DNA of 22,549 nucleotides, taken from positions 1 to 22,549 of the forward strand of contig JBNGIQ010006006.1 of NCBI GenBank assembly GCA_049999765.1, given 5' to 3'. Position 1 is the first letter of the stretch; the number at the start of each line of letters is the position of its first letter. The translations under genes were made by a program, and so were the position numbers. Source of the stretch: Phaeoceros laevis (taxonomy: Eukaryota; Anthocerotophyta; Anthocerotopsida; Notothyladales). This document shows positions 1-11,455 of this stretch, piece after piece. The notes below the pieces were generated by a model. The model worked only from the letters and a program-made list of their open reading frames with translations, was not told where the DNA came from and made no database searches.

Positions 1-851
1 GTACACATATAATCTAAGAAGCCTCGACATCTTTTCCTTTCATTAGAATGAAGTGAAATAATCCCATTGCTTGCTAAGTAACACATACTAAAGGGAGTGG
101 TCTTTTGAACATTGATGTCTATATCATTTATGGTTATTCATTGATATCTGACTATTATAAAGTTTAGGCTAATTGTTGCTTGAGCAATGGTTCATAATAA
201 ACACAATTCCAAGGATTTCGCTAAAGCTAAAGTCCAAAAGATGGGCATCCCAAATATGGAAAATTGGGCATAAGCCTGTGAACACTTTGGAACTTAGTTC
301 CCGATTGACTTGCATTAGTTCAGAGAGGCCTGCATTAGTTCAGAGAGGCCTGCATTAGTTCAGAGAGGCTTATATTAGTTCAGAGCGGTGTAAGCCTGAG
401 CTCCCCTAAAAAAGCTCAAAACACAGGCGCCATATCCGGGTAAAAAGAAGGAAAATGAACATGGAAATGTCTGCTCAACTGCAGATCCATTTCTCCGAAT
501 AAAATTGCCAGAATTTTAAGTCTCAGTACCTTTGGCATACTTCCGGCCACCAGCAGTTGAGGACACGTGACAACAGTTTAGGTCGTACCGAGCTCCAACA
601 GGACAACAGATGTTGCTGTTTGGCATCCGGGATCAACCGACTGTCATCGAACAGCCTTACTCCTTGCACCTCCAGTACACTACACGAATACAACACTGTC
701 ATCCAGCTGAGACACCCTTTGCATTTACTTTCTATTAGCATCCTACAAGCGTGTGGTTCGCGGCTAAGAACTAAACACCTTGACGGCAACCAGCTTTACT
801 CGGCATAAGTTCAGGGGTTGGTTGACCTATCCAAATCCGCAGCAACTGCCA
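1..851. other. Non-coding 3' flank of the ABCB gene
   Basis: No convincing gene is visible. Open frames here are short, overlap one another on both strands and resemble nothing known. The part next to the ABCB stop codon (roughly 500-851) presumably holds its 3' UTR, read on the minus strand, but I see no clear minus-strand polyadenylation signal. The only organised structure is the 20-bp tandem repeat at 311-390. Confidence 0.5.
311..390. repeat. 20-bp tandem repeat, four copies
   Basis: The unit TGCATTAGTTCAGAGAGGCC occurs exactly at 311-330 and 331-350, with one change at 351-370, and in a diverged copy at 371-390. It is a short minisatellite in the downstream flank of the ABCB gene, with no coding potential. 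No function is evident. Confidence 0.9.
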
Positions 852-3800
852 TCAATTGCCCGACTGTTGCAGGTTGATGAGCTTGCAATATGCTCCTTTC
901 CTCGCAAGCAATTCTTTCGAACTGCCTTGTTCAATGATAGTTCCATCCTGCACAACTGCAATTGTGTTTGCACCCTGTATGGTGGACAGACGGTGTGCAA
1001 TGACAACAGTTGTTCTGCCTTGCATCAACCTATCCAAGGCCTCTTGAACAACCTTTTCTGACTCTGCATCCAAAGCACTTGTCGCTTCATCAAGCAGCAA
1101 AATAGCAGGGTTTCTCAAAACAGCTCTAGCAATTGCAACTCGCTGTTTCTGTCCTCCAGATAGTTGTACCCCTCTCTCTCCGACCTCTGTTTTGTAGCCA
1201 TCAGGCAGTGCACTGATAAAGTTGTGGGCATTTGCGGTTTTAGCTGCGTCGATAATCTCAGACTCAGATGCTGTGTCCTTCCCATAAAGAATGTTTCCAT
1301 GAATGTCGGTCGCAAACAGAGCAGGTTCCTGCTGAACAAGGGCCATGTGTTTCCTCAGTGATCTGAGATTCAACTTTCTAATATCTCTGCCATCCACCGT
1401 CACACGTCCTGCATTTGGATCGTAGAACCTCTCTATCAAGGAAATGACAGAACTCTTTCCAGAACCACTAGCACCTACCAACGCAACACTATGGCCAGCG
1501 TGTATTTTCAGATTGAGATTCTTGAATATCACAACGTCTGGCCTCGATGGGTAGGCAAAATCAACATGCTTTAGTTCAATCTCGCCTTTCACACTGTCCA
1601 CAACCTCTGCGTCAGGATCATCAGCATCAATTAGTGTCTTCCGATCCAGCACAGAGAAGACCGAGATCAGCGCTTGACCCCCTTTCACCAGATCAGGTGT
1701 CAATGAGAGTGTTTCCGCCACTGCAAAAGCGGACATGATCAGGACCATGAAAACCTTAATAACATCCCCAAAATTTGCCAGATTGTCTCGTACTAGGGTA
1801 CCACCATACCATAAACCAAGGCCATAGGAGCTGAAAGCAAAAAATTGCGATAGCCCATAACTGACTCCAGCCACCTGCCCTCGCACTAAAATACTCTGCT
1901 TTGGGCCCTCCAACTCTTTCTCAAAAAGGTGCAGAACTTTGGCTTGGGCATTGAAGGCTGCGATTGTCCTGATGTTGGTAACCGCCTCCCCAGCAACCCT
2001 TGTTGCTTTTGAATGTGCCTTCCCAATGTCTCCAGCAAATCCCTTTAGAAACATGTTCTGTTACAGTGGCAAATGGACAGATTTCGTCACTGAAGCATGT
2101 ACTTTACAAGAAACTGCATAATAAAATTCTCGGAACTAGAAAGAGTTACCTCTGCAAAGGCAGCACCAACAAGCAACGGAAATGTAGCCAGAACAACAAG
2201 GGCCATCCTCCATTGAAGGACTACACTGATAGTGACAGTGGCAATTAGCAATGAAGAATTTTGCACAATAACCGAGAGTCGATCTCCTATAGCAGCTTTG
2301 ACATTTGTTGCATCCGACGCCAGCCGCGCTGAGATTTGAGCACTCATGTTGTCATCGTGATCAAACCAGCTGACCTCATTTCTCAAAATAGCTGCCAAAA
2401 AAATCTCATTGTTTCAGGGCAGACAAGTAACACATCCCATCACTCGCCTCAAATTCAGCAACTCGTATACCTCAGTGGGTAGCATTTTCATACCTCCAAA
2501 CATCATTCCTCGGACCCGCCTTGTCAGGTTCTCGCCCATTATTCCGAAGAAAAAATGCTGCGTGAAATAGACTACTACTGCAACTAAACTTAACCCACTG
2601 AATATGTAGGCATACTTGTTCACCTCTGTCTTCATCTTGTGATAATCCGTCTCATAGTAGGTCTTCAAAACCGAGCTGATGATCAGAGCAAAAAAAGGAT
2701 TCATGAGCCCACTCCCTATGGACCCTAGGCTGCCGAGAAGGGCAAAGTGCCATTCTGGTAGGTTCAGTTTTGCAAGCCTCCAGTATGTTGCCTTCGGAAC
2801 ACTATATGAGCTTTCTGGTAAACCCAGCATATCAGGTCCACTCCTATCAGAGCCCACACTAGACTGATGACTCAGCCTCCTTCCTGATCTGGAAGATCCA
2901 CCCCTTGACAACCTATAAATAAGAAAATCAGAGAAAACAGAGATTGAAGGTTTTACAATGGCATTCGGCAATTTAGCAAAAGGACATAACCAGCCATGAT
3001 CATCCAACAATTTTCTGCACAAACCACTCACCTTGAGTCTCGACTGGTTGATAAATCCCTGGCTCTGGCCATCTCTTGCAAACGAACAAGAACAGAATAT
3101 GCTCCATTCTCACCCTTTTCAAGCAATTCATCATGGGAGCCCATTTCTAGTATGCTGCCATTTTGGACAACAGCAATGGTATCAGCATGCCGGACAGTCG
3201 ATAGCCTATGGGCAACTACGACTGTTGTCCTGCCTACCATCAATCGGTCAAGAGCTTCTTGCACTTCATGCTCTGAACCAGCATCAAGAGCACTAGTAGC
3301 TTCATCGAGCAGGAGAATAGAAGGATTTCTTAGCATAGCTCGTGAGATTGCAACACGCTGCTTTTGACCTCCAGAAAGCTGACCACCCTTCTCACCAACC
3401 TGTCATTCAAAAGGATGTGTTGCTAAGCAAAGACGGTACAGATAGATTCAGATCCCAAATCTTTGAAGTGAAAGAAGAGCAAGGGAAAGGATTTACCTGA
3501 GTATCATAAGCTTGTGGCAATTGAGAAATAAAACCATGAGCATTTGCTGCCTTTGCTGCCTTCTCTATCTCTTCTACAGTCCCGTCTTCTTTCCCATATA
3601 ATATGTTCGCTCGAATTGTTGTGGCAAATAAAGCTGGCTCTTGATTCACCAACCCTATTTGCTCCCTGTACCACTTCAACTGCAAACTTCTTATATTATG
3701 CCCATCCAATAAAACCTCACCTGCAAAAAACAGGAAACACGCTCCTTCAGGCAGTCACAGAAAAATCCTACTGGCTTGTAGATCGACAAGGTCCATTAAC

Positions 3801-6439
3801 AGTGGCTCTAGACCAACAGCAGTAAATCTACTGAGTCTACTAAAGCCGCTGGCCAACGGCAGCTGATGTGCCATCACAAAGCTATATGGTGTCCCACAGG
3901 AGAGTGTCAAATGACCAAGAAACAGACTCAATGTTGATAAATTTCAAAATCGTAAAAAAAAAAGGAATCTGAAAAGGTTGCATGCTATGAAGGGAGTGAT
4001 TGAACCTGACGAAGGATCATAGAAACGTTCTATGAGAGATATCACAGTGCTCTTGCCAGAACCACTGCTTCCAACAATTGCTACAGTTTTGCCAGGAGCA
4101 ATGCTCAGCGAGAAGTTCTTAAATACCATGACTCCTGGTCTGGATGGATAACTAAACCCAACATCTACTAATTCAATACCACCCTTCACTTCTTGCAACA
4201 CTTTTCCATGCAGGGAGGTAACATCCATCAGAGGTTTTCGGTTTATCATTTGCATAATTTTATAGCCTGCTACTCTTGCTTGCCCAAATGCTCCTAAGTT
4301 TGGAGCCGATTGACCGAGTGAGCTGCATCAAGGAAGACAATTTAGAGACCAGAACATGTTCCAATCATTTTCTTAATAAAAAATGATCCAGTAGAGCTTG
4401 TGATTTTGTCACCTGCAGCCAGAACCTCTATGCTAATCACAAGAGTGGTCCCTTTGCAGATGCACCACTTTCAAACGCTTAGAGAGCAGTGCTCAAAACA
4501 GATCTTGCACACTTCTCAGGAAGAAAGCACAGAGAATAAGTCAAAGCCTTACATCCCACCAATAATAACAGCAAATATTGTCGATAGCACCTTCCCTCCA
4601 TTTGCGGTTTCATCCCTAACAAGGACCCCACCATACCATAATAGCAGTGCCCACGCTCCGAATAGAAGCCCATACGTCACTCCAACACCCAAACCTTTAG
4701 CCATTCCTCCCTTATAACCAAGCTTCTGGGTTGACTGCAGAGCACTTGAGTATGACTCTAGGGTCTTGGACTCGCCCACAAATGCATACACAGTTCGCAC
4801 TTGAGAGATGGCCTGGACAAGCAATAACATTGTAGAATATTGTATACTTGCAATGCATGTTAAACCTTTGACAAAGAAAAGTGTACACCGTTGGAAACAT
4901 GCTCCTACTACAATAATCAGGAACTTTCACAGTTTTAAACCTCAAAGATTACACCAACCTGTTCAGCGATAGTGCCTGCATTGCCATAAGCTGCTTGGCT
5001 TTTAGAGGTAAGGCCAGTGATGGCATAGGTGTAGAAGAATCCTGCAACAGCGATGGCAGGCACTACAGCAAGAGTGACAAGAGCCAACTTGTACAGTGAA
5101 GAAAATGCCACAGCAAAGCCTCCTACAAATGTTGCCATGTAATGCATGTAGTTACCCATCTGCCCAGAAATTCAATGCATCAAAAGCAAGGATGAGCAAA
5201 GACCTTCAAAACTATGAGGTGCCAAACACTAGACACCCACTCCAGATGAAAACATGTCAATACAATGGAGGAGCAAAACAGCAGTTCAGAGTACGTCACC
5301 AGAACTTCTACCAACCAACCAACTACGCATAACAGCACAATACAACCTTTTCACTTATGGCATCCTGCACCCTCAACGTGTCACTTGAAATACTGTCAAC
5401 CGTGTCGCCAGTTCTTGCATCAACATCAAAAAAGCCTATATCCTGGTTGAGCATAGACTCCAAGTACTTGGTCCTTAACTTGGCAGCTTGGCGTTCACCT
5501 GTCTGCATCCAGCATGCCACCTCTACACCACACAATCACAATCACATCAAGACCTTGCTCCATCCAAAAGACCATGCTCAGGCTGCTAGAGCATTGCCAC
5601 AAGCATCTTGTGGAGCGTTCTCAGTTGATCTACGTGCCACATGCTGCAGATGAAACGGCAAACTCAGAGCAAAAGCCGCACACTGTTACACGGCATGAAC
5701 GTCAAAAGCTGCTGCGGCAGCTGAGAGCTGGTTGCTCACCGGGACCATGTCTTTCATGCGACCACCTAAGGTGCTGTCATATGAAGGCCTGACAGTCTCA
5801 ATCGGGATCATAACCACAGACAAAGCTAGTCGCTAGGCTTCAGCCTCAAAGAATCAGTCCGGATGGCAGAAACCAGACAAAAGGCCAAATCTACGACAAA
5901 GACAAGACGTATTAAGAAGACACTAACCTGCCCAGCATGCGAAGCAGACAGCTATTCCGAGGTACAGAAAGTAAAGCGCATTCTGCAAAAATATCCCGGT
6001 TGTCCCACAGCAGCTCGTCAACGAACTGAACCCCTCAGTACATTCCTGACAAAGAAAGAGCCAGATGAAAATATACCTTAGAGACTTCTTTTGAAGCCTG
6101 CTTCGGGTCATCACGATTGCTGCCAAACCCGTTCAGCAATTTACCGAACAACAAAAAAAACATTGGTAGCGCAAGGCCGTGAACAATGGCGCCAAAGCTG
6201 CCGACAGCCATCAGCAGGTAGTCGAAACCGTCCGCGAAGGCAAACAACTGTAGGAAGGGAATAACTGCATTCTGATTTTGACTGGGCGATTTTGGAAGAG
6301 CAGCTTTCCCGATGGCATCAGACTCGGACAACGACTTGGACGCGGAAACAGGTCCGACATCGGCAGATGGCTTGCCATCATCGGTGACAATACCCTCACC
6401 CTCAACCACGTGTGTATTTGGGGAAGCGACATCCACCAT
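852..6439 (-). CDS. ABCB19/ABCB1-like full ABC transporter, 11 exons
   Basis: Plasma-membrane exporter of the plant ABCB (MDR/P-glycoprotein) family; its closest recalled relatives, ABCB19 and ABCB1, move auxin. Exons (minus strand): 6077-6439, 5928-5982, 5347-5522, 4959-5159, 4553-4812, 4006-4322, 3497-3720, 3032-3399, 2494-2912, 2150-2391, 852-2057. All ten introns are GT-AG and phases agree, giving 1276 residues, near the family norm of about 1250. Layout is TMD1-NBD1-TMD2-NBD2. NBD1: Walker A 436-444, LSGGQ 540-544, Walker B ILLLDE 560-565, His596. NBD2: Walker A 1070-1078, LSGGQ 1174-1178, Walker B 1194-1199, His1230. Both ATP sites look complete. Residues 1-57 are a Ser- and acid-rich tail before the first transmembrane segment. 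The start is the first in-frame ATG and has G at -3 and +4. Auxin transport is inferred from family only. Confidence 0.93.
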
Positions 6440-6866
6440 AGCTGCGGAATGCAGTGCACAAAGCAAGCCGCTCAAAATCCACAGTCGGACCACTGACCCT
6501 AGGTCCTTCGTGATCTCGTTTGCTTCGTTGACCCCAAGAGACCTTTTTCCTCTTTTGGCGGGTTGTCTTTGGCTCAACTCCAAACCTAAACTGCAGCCAC
6601 ATAAATATCCCGAAAGTAAAGAAATGCCAAAACCTTTGGCACGCTAAAAAAATTGTCATGCTCAAGGAGATGACGCTCGATGGTTACGCGCGCAACCTTG
6701 GCTTCTTGGTTGCTCTGATCCATTGCGTCCCTTCTAATCCGTCTGTTGATGTGCTTCGACCACCGATTGTTGGCTTTTCTACTTCGGGTCGTTGAGACCT
6801 GTACAACGATACCATCGCCCTCGATTTCCCGCGACGCCAGCATCCGCTGCGCTCCGGACTGATCAT
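6440..6866 (-). promoter_or_regulatory. 5' UTR and proximal upstream region of the ABCB gene
   Basis: This sequence lies between the ABCB start codon and the first recognisable LINE codons. The coding frame stays open upstream to about 6583 but has no ATG there (the codon at 6581-6583 is TTG), so it is read as 5' leader. No convincing TATA box was seen on the minus strand. The boundary with the LINE is approximate, so some of this may already be element sequence. Confidence 0.4.
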
Positions 6867-9103
6867 CTCAGGAAAGTTCAGAAGTTCTTAACCCAAAGTA
6901 GAATCTCCTGGGCTCTTCAAGGCCAGAGAATGAATAAGTACTTCTTCAGGCTCATGAAGCAGAGGGAGGAGTCGTCGCTAATTGATTGTCTGCAACACAA
7001 GGGGTTGAATCCTCAGTCCCTTCAAGGATGACAGAAATGGCCGTAGACTTTTACACCGACCTTTATGGTACCCTTCCCCAAACTGCACAAACTGAAGAAG
7101 CTACTCTTCATGTGTTGGCCTCATGGATCCTGCAGCTATCCTCCCTCAACAAAAACTTCCTTGACAACCCGCTGTCGGAAAGCGAACTCCAAGCTGCGAT
7201 AAATGACCTCAAGTCAGAAAAAGCCCCAGGACCTGATGGTCTTCCCAAAGAATTTTTCAAGCAAACCTGGGAATTGACAAAAATGGATCTTCTGGATTTT
7301 ATAAACCATACCTGGGATGCTGGTAAGCTGCACCCGGAGATACTAAAAGTGCCATTCCTGATCTACGAGAAGCTAAAGGTGCAAGAAACTCCTGGCCAAT
7401 TACCGGCCCATCTCCTTGCTATCCTCAGTATAACAAATAATTGCAAAGACCCTGGCTAACAGACTACAGATAGTACTCCCTGACTGCATAACATCGAATC
7501 AGACTGGCTTCCTTAAGAATAGGTGTATTCTAGAAAATATCCTACTGGCATGGGAGCTGATTGACAGAGCAGAACAGCTAGATGAGCCCGTTGTTATCCT
7601 TTTGCTAGACTGTCAAAAGGCCTTCGATAGCATAAGCTGGCCCTTTCCTGAAAAAGACACTCACAACTGCAGGGTTAGGACCTAACTTCCTTCATTCGAT
7701 TGATATTCTTTACTATGAATCTACCTCGACAGTCCTAGTCTATGGCTTCTCCTCCCTCCCCTTCAAGATCTGCAAAGGGATGAGGCAGGGCTGCACCCTC
7801 AGCCCCTTCCTCTTCCTTTTTTCTATGGAGCCACTACATAATGTGCTAGCCGCTGACCCGAATCTGATTCCTGTCTCTGTACCCCGTAATGAGAAATCTC
7901 CGGCGGGCTACTTCAAATCTATATACTTCGTGGACGACACTTTTTTAGCCCTGCAGGTTTTTCTCATGAACTTGCTTCAGGCTCAGCAGAACCTTAGATA
8001 CCTATTACACTGCTTCTGGGATGACACTTAACTGGTGAAGACCGAAGGCCTTACAGCTAATAGCTGCAGCCTCAGATGATCTGATCTTGGAATTGAAGTC
8101 CTGGTTACCCGACCCTCAATTTGCCTGGTTACAAGTGGGGGAACCCACCACACTACTAGGTCACGCTTTTGGTTACCTGACAAACACACAGAACCTTGAG
8201 ATGGAGATCAGGAAAATGATAAAGAAACTGAACTACTGGGGTTCGAAGCACCTCAGTTTGAAGGGCAGAGCCCTAGTAGCCAACCAAATCCTCCTTGCAA
8301 CGCTTTGGTACTCGGTGGGCATCCTGGCACCTGACATTGAAACATCAAAACATCTCAGAAGATTGGTTTCGCATTTTGTATGGGGAGCCAGCTCTTTGGG
8401 ACAAGTCAAGCAAGCTCTGATTTTCTGATTTCATGGTCAGTCTCCAGTCAGCCATCTTCGCTGGGCGGTTTGGGATTACTGGACCCAGCCACGCAGATCT
8501 CTGCTCTTTTGGCGAAGTGGATGGTCAGGCTACTGCAACCCCAACAAGCTTGGTGGAAGGCCTATCTCTGGGATCGACTGTTACGAATGACGGGCCCAGG
8601 TAAGGAAGCATCACTTTTCATCAAAGCCAGGCTTACTTCTTCTAACTCGCAGGTCTTGTCACGAGTCTATATCGGGGGCCTGGAGAGCACTCATACCTTC
8701 AACCACTGTGTTGCCCCCCTCCTCGCTTACGGAGCTAGTCTCTCTTCGCATAGCTTCTCTTTCCCTTCACTACAGCCTTCCCAAGAGTTCGGCGATTTTT
8801 TTGAATGCACTGGCCCCAGACATCTCTTTAGCTGATCTCATCTGTGGTGAGACTTGGCTGTCCCCACAAGTGTTGGCCAACAAATACAGGTGCAGTCTCA
8901 GAGCTCTGTCGCATCACCTGGAAATCTTACAGCAGTGCTTCCCACCCCAAAGGAGCACCCTGCTAGAACACTCTGCACCTGCCCCAGGGTGGCAGGCCTC
9001 CCACCAGTTGCTGATTTACTTAGACTCTCGGAAAGACGTTTTGATATCCCCTATCCCGAGCTCTGCACGATCCGTCTCTCTGAAGCCTGCTCAAACCCAG
9101 TGA
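6867..9103 (+). pseudogene. LINE reverse transcriptase, broken
   Basis: Several frames carry the pieces. At 6986-7459 there is a block with the L1 motif EKAPGPDGLPKEFF near 7218-7260. Around 7590-7640 is LLLDCQKAFDSI, which holds the first catalytic aspartate. At 7780 onward comes MRQGCTLSPFLF, then YFVDDT near 7925-7942, which is the second catalytic motif. Thumb-like sequence with LKGRALVANQILL follows at 8087-8428, and GGLGLLDPATQISALLAKW, a block typical of plant LINEs, at about 8460-8520. Catalytic aspartates are still present, but frameshifts near 7015, 7400, 7640, 8020 and 8425 prevent a full protein. The region from 8708 to 9103 continues the poorly conserved C-terminus. Confidence 0.82.
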
Positions 9104-9137
9104 TTCCTGTGGCTTTGCCAGTGCTCCTCCTCCCATC

Positions 9138-9237
9138 NNNNNNNNNNNNNNNNNNNNNNNNNNNNNNNNNNNNNNNNNNNNNNNNNNNNNNNNNNNNNNN
9201 NNNNNNNNNNNNNNNNNNNNNNNNNNNNNNNNNNNNN
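9138..9237. other. Assembly gap, 100 N
   Basis: A run of exactly 100 N, a size conventionally used for gaps of unknown length. The same six bases, CCCATC, end the left flank and start the right flank, and both sides are C-rich. The two contig ends may overlap or flank a low-complexity tract. Any open frame drawn across it is meaningless. Confidence 0.98.
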
Positions 9238-9340
9238 CCCATCCTCCCCCCCTAGCCCGTCCCCCGCAGTTGTTAACCCTCAAGTCCTTCTCTGGCACAA
9301 ATTATCTGGTTTTTAATCCTTCCAACCTTCTCCCAAAGAT

Positions 9341-10290
9341 TTGTTGATAAAACCCACCGACCTTCTAGCTGTTTGCATGTGGGAAGCAATGTACCAGAAA
9401 CCTGTGCATGAGGCGGCAATCAATCCATTGTTAGTACTGTACATCACTCATCATGTCCATACACCTACCTCGGTTTTTGCCTCAGCAACACTTTGGGGTG
9501 AGCAAAAAATTAATCTGGCTACCTACACCACTCAGCATGGATATCGGGCAATGTATTGCAAGGGCTCTCTTCACCCAGAACGTAGAGTAAAGGAGATTAG
9601 GCACAGGACAACACTACCTGCAGGCATATGGCAGTGCTTGTGGAAAGTTCTTAACCCCAAGCTGGCTTCTTTCGTCTGGAAGCTCCTTTACAACAGGTTG
9701 CCTACCTTTAAAAGAGACTACTTGCCATTCACGCACATCTGCAAAACATGCACCCTGAATTGTGTGAATTCTTGATAAAGTGGTCTCTTTTCGTCCGCCA
9801 ATCAGTAAGATTTGGTCCCTGAATAAAGCCCTGCGGTCCCTTCCCAGCAACTCCGACAACCTCTGGATTTTCTCTGTACCTCTAAACCTGGAAGCATTTC
9901 TCTTTTATTTCCTAAACTGCAAGCAAAAGGACATAACAAATTATGGTTTTTTTCTCTGCTTATGGCACGTTCGGAAAGCTAGATGGGCTTATCTCATTAA
10001 CAATGACAATTCAATTCTGTGTGTCTTGATGTACAACATCATTTCTCAACTCAAAGTCACCTGCCAAGCTCAATGGAGTCAGGTCAAATCAAAGTACAGA
10101 AACAAATCATCGGACAAACAAATCAAGGCTGTGCAAAAGTGGAACGATAATTGGGGGTCCTATTTTTCAAAGGCTACCTCTCTGGACAACATTCATTCGT
10201 GGCCGGACCTTCCTGAAGAATGGCTTATCTGCATCAAAATCAACGAAAACGGAGATCTTCTCCTAGTTTTCTTTCCAATGATTGCCTCTG
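9341..10290 (+). pseudogene. LINE C-terminal region with zf-RVT-like domain
   Basis: Two consecutive frames continue the LINE protein after the gap. The first (9341-9775) ends with a tryptophan-rich block, IWQCLWKVLNPKLASFVWKL, then a cysteine pair (CKTC), which matches the zf-RVT domain found after plant LINE reverse transcriptases. The second (9780-10290) holds a LWHVRKARW block of the kind that follows zf-RVT, and ends in a sequence resembling the lead-in to an RNase H domain (WPDLPEEWL). No RNase H catalytic core is visible. A stop near 9773-9775 and a frame change separate the two pieces. Confidence 0.65.
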
Positions 10291-10308
10291 CCCCTAACTC
10301 AGCTCACC

Positions 10309-10522
10309 TGTCACGACAGGCTAGATATTGTAGCGTAAATATGAAGGGGGTTCATGCTATAAGCTAGAGTGTCAATGTGAATAGGGTTCGTGCTATAAGC
10401 TAGATGGCAGGATATAAATGGCGGTGTGTGCGGTCAAATAATCTCGAACTTAACTACCAGTTTGGGAGCTATTTAGCCTGATGCGAAACCCTAAACAGGG
10501 TCACCGATTGGAGGACGTAACA
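10309..10522 (+). repeat. 5' LTR of a Ty3/gypsy-type element
   Basis: About 214 bp starting TGTCACGAC and ending in CA two bases before a primer-binding site, as expected of a 5' LTR. A TATA-like TATAAATG lies at 10413-10420. Two 21-nt near-identical copies beginning GGGTTC sit at 10348-10368 and 10384-10404 upstream of that TATA, in the U3 position where enhancer repeats occur. The right end is well placed by the primer site; the left end is a guess from the TG dinucleotide. It does not match the LTR at 11894-12117. Confidence 0.68.
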
Positions 10523-10524
10523 AT

Positions 10525-10536
10525 TGGTATCAGAGC
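10525..10536 (+). other. Primer-binding site for tRNA-iMet
   Basis: TGGTATCAGAGC is complementary to the 3' end of plant initiator methionine tRNA, the usual primer of plant LTR retrotransposons. It sits two bases after the LTR end. About 180 bp of unrecognised sequence follows before the assembly gap; it would be the leader or gag start but shows no recognisable domain. Confidence 0.92.
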
Positions 10537-10716
10537 CCGAATTGCGGCGCGATCCCACTGATGAATGGCGATCGTTTCCAGCAATTGAAACCCTGCGGAG
10601 TGCCCCCGCTAGTGCCCAATCCGGCTATGCATACGATTCTACTCAAGGCCGCTTTCCATGTGGGGTTACGGTTTCGGTTTTTACTAAAAATGGGTGCGAG
10701 CGAAACCCCCGCCGGC

Positions 10717-11116
10717 NNNNNNNNNNNNNNNNNNNNNNNNNNNNNNNNNNNNNNNNNNNNNNNNNNNNNNNNNNNNNNNNNNNNNNNNNNNNNNNNNNNN
10801 NNNNNNNNNNNNNNNNNNNNNNNNNNNNNNNNNNNNNNNNNNNNNNNNNNNNNNNNNNNNNNNNNNNNNNNNNNNNNNNNNNNNNNNNNNNNNNNNNNNN
10901 NNNNNNNNNNNNNNNNNNNNNNNNNNNNNNNNNNNNNNNNNNNNNNNNNNNNNNNNNNNNNNNNNNNNNNNNNNNNNNNNNNNNNNNNNNNNNNNNNNNN
11001 NNNNNNNNNNNNNNNNNNNNNNNNNNNNNNNNNNNNNNNNNNNNNNNNNNNNNNNNNNNNNNNNNNNNNNNNNNNNNNNNNNNNNNNNNNNNNNNNNNNN
11101 NNNNNNNNNNNNNNNN
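10717..11116. other. Assembly gap, 400 N
   Basis: A run of 400 N. The sequence on both sides is very GC-rich (GCCGGC on the left; runs of C and G on the right). The flanks also carry an inverted repeat (10647-10680 against 11331-11358), so the missing part may be a GC-rich foldback that resisted sequencing. The interior of the LTR element, if present, is hidden here. Confidence 0.98.
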
Positions 11117-11455
11117 CCTCCCCCCTTTCCGCTTAAGCCGGGGGTCCCCCGGTCCCGGCCACCGGACTTGCCCGGCCCGGGTCTTCGTGCTCTCGCGCGA
11201 ATAAGACATTTCGCGCCATCGCCAGTGACTTTCAAGTCAAGCCGGTGGTGGCCGCACGTTTTACAGGCCACGTCGTCGAAACCCCATCCCCTAAACTGTA
11301 CATGGAAAGTCAGGGTCCTGGAGGTGGGGGAAACCGAAACCCCACATGGAATGCGGCCCTCAGGCGGTCATCGGAGGCATACCCACCAAGTTAGGAGCAT
11401 TTGCTCAATGTGTTGGCCCTGCTGTTCGACTACACTGAGTACGTACACTGGGCAC
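11117..11455. other. GC-rich unidentified segment after the gap
   Basis: No retrotransposon protein can be recognised before about 11456, although an integrase should be here if the LTR element were intact. The first 90 bases are strongly GC-rich. A segment at 11331-11358 is the reverse complement, with small differences, of 10647-10680 on the other side of the gap. It may be part of an inverted insertion or a foldback structure. Its origin is unknown. Confidence 0.5.

Larger units (their letters stand above)
6867..10308 (+). mobile_element. Decayed 5'-truncated LINE (plant L1-type)
   Basis: A non-LTR retrotransposon remnant lies opposite in orientation to the ABCB gene. It begins in the linker just before the reverse transcriptase (motif SRISW at about 6890-6905), so the 5' UTR, ORF1 and endonuclease are missing, as is usual after incomplete target-primed reverse transcription. 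Reverse transcriptase blocks run to about 8430, followed by the long C-terminal region and a zinc-knuckle-like zf-RVT region near 9620-9770. The coding frame is broken many times. A 100-N gap interrupts it at 9138-9237. No poly(A) tail is visible, and the 3' end appears to be replaced by the LTR starting near 10309. Both boundaries are approximate. Confidence 0.82.

Noticed and set aside
311-390. CRISPR-like array
   Set aside because: The copies are directly adjacent with no spacers, and the genome is eukaryotic.
3721-4005. Small plus-strand frames within the ABCB introns, such as the one at 3544-3825
   Set aside because: They overlap exons on the other strand and have no motif; the minus-strand gene explains the region.
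6440-6583. N-terminal extension of the ABCB protein starting at 6583
   Set aside because: The codon at 6581-6583 is TTG, not ATG. The first in-frame ATG is at 6437-6439 and has a good start context.
9020-9298. Open frames on both strands across the 100-N gap
   Set aside because: Same artefact of unknown bases.
10480-11300. CCCTAAA telomere-like heptamers near 10485 and 11287
   Set aside because: Single copies, not arrays; expected by chance.
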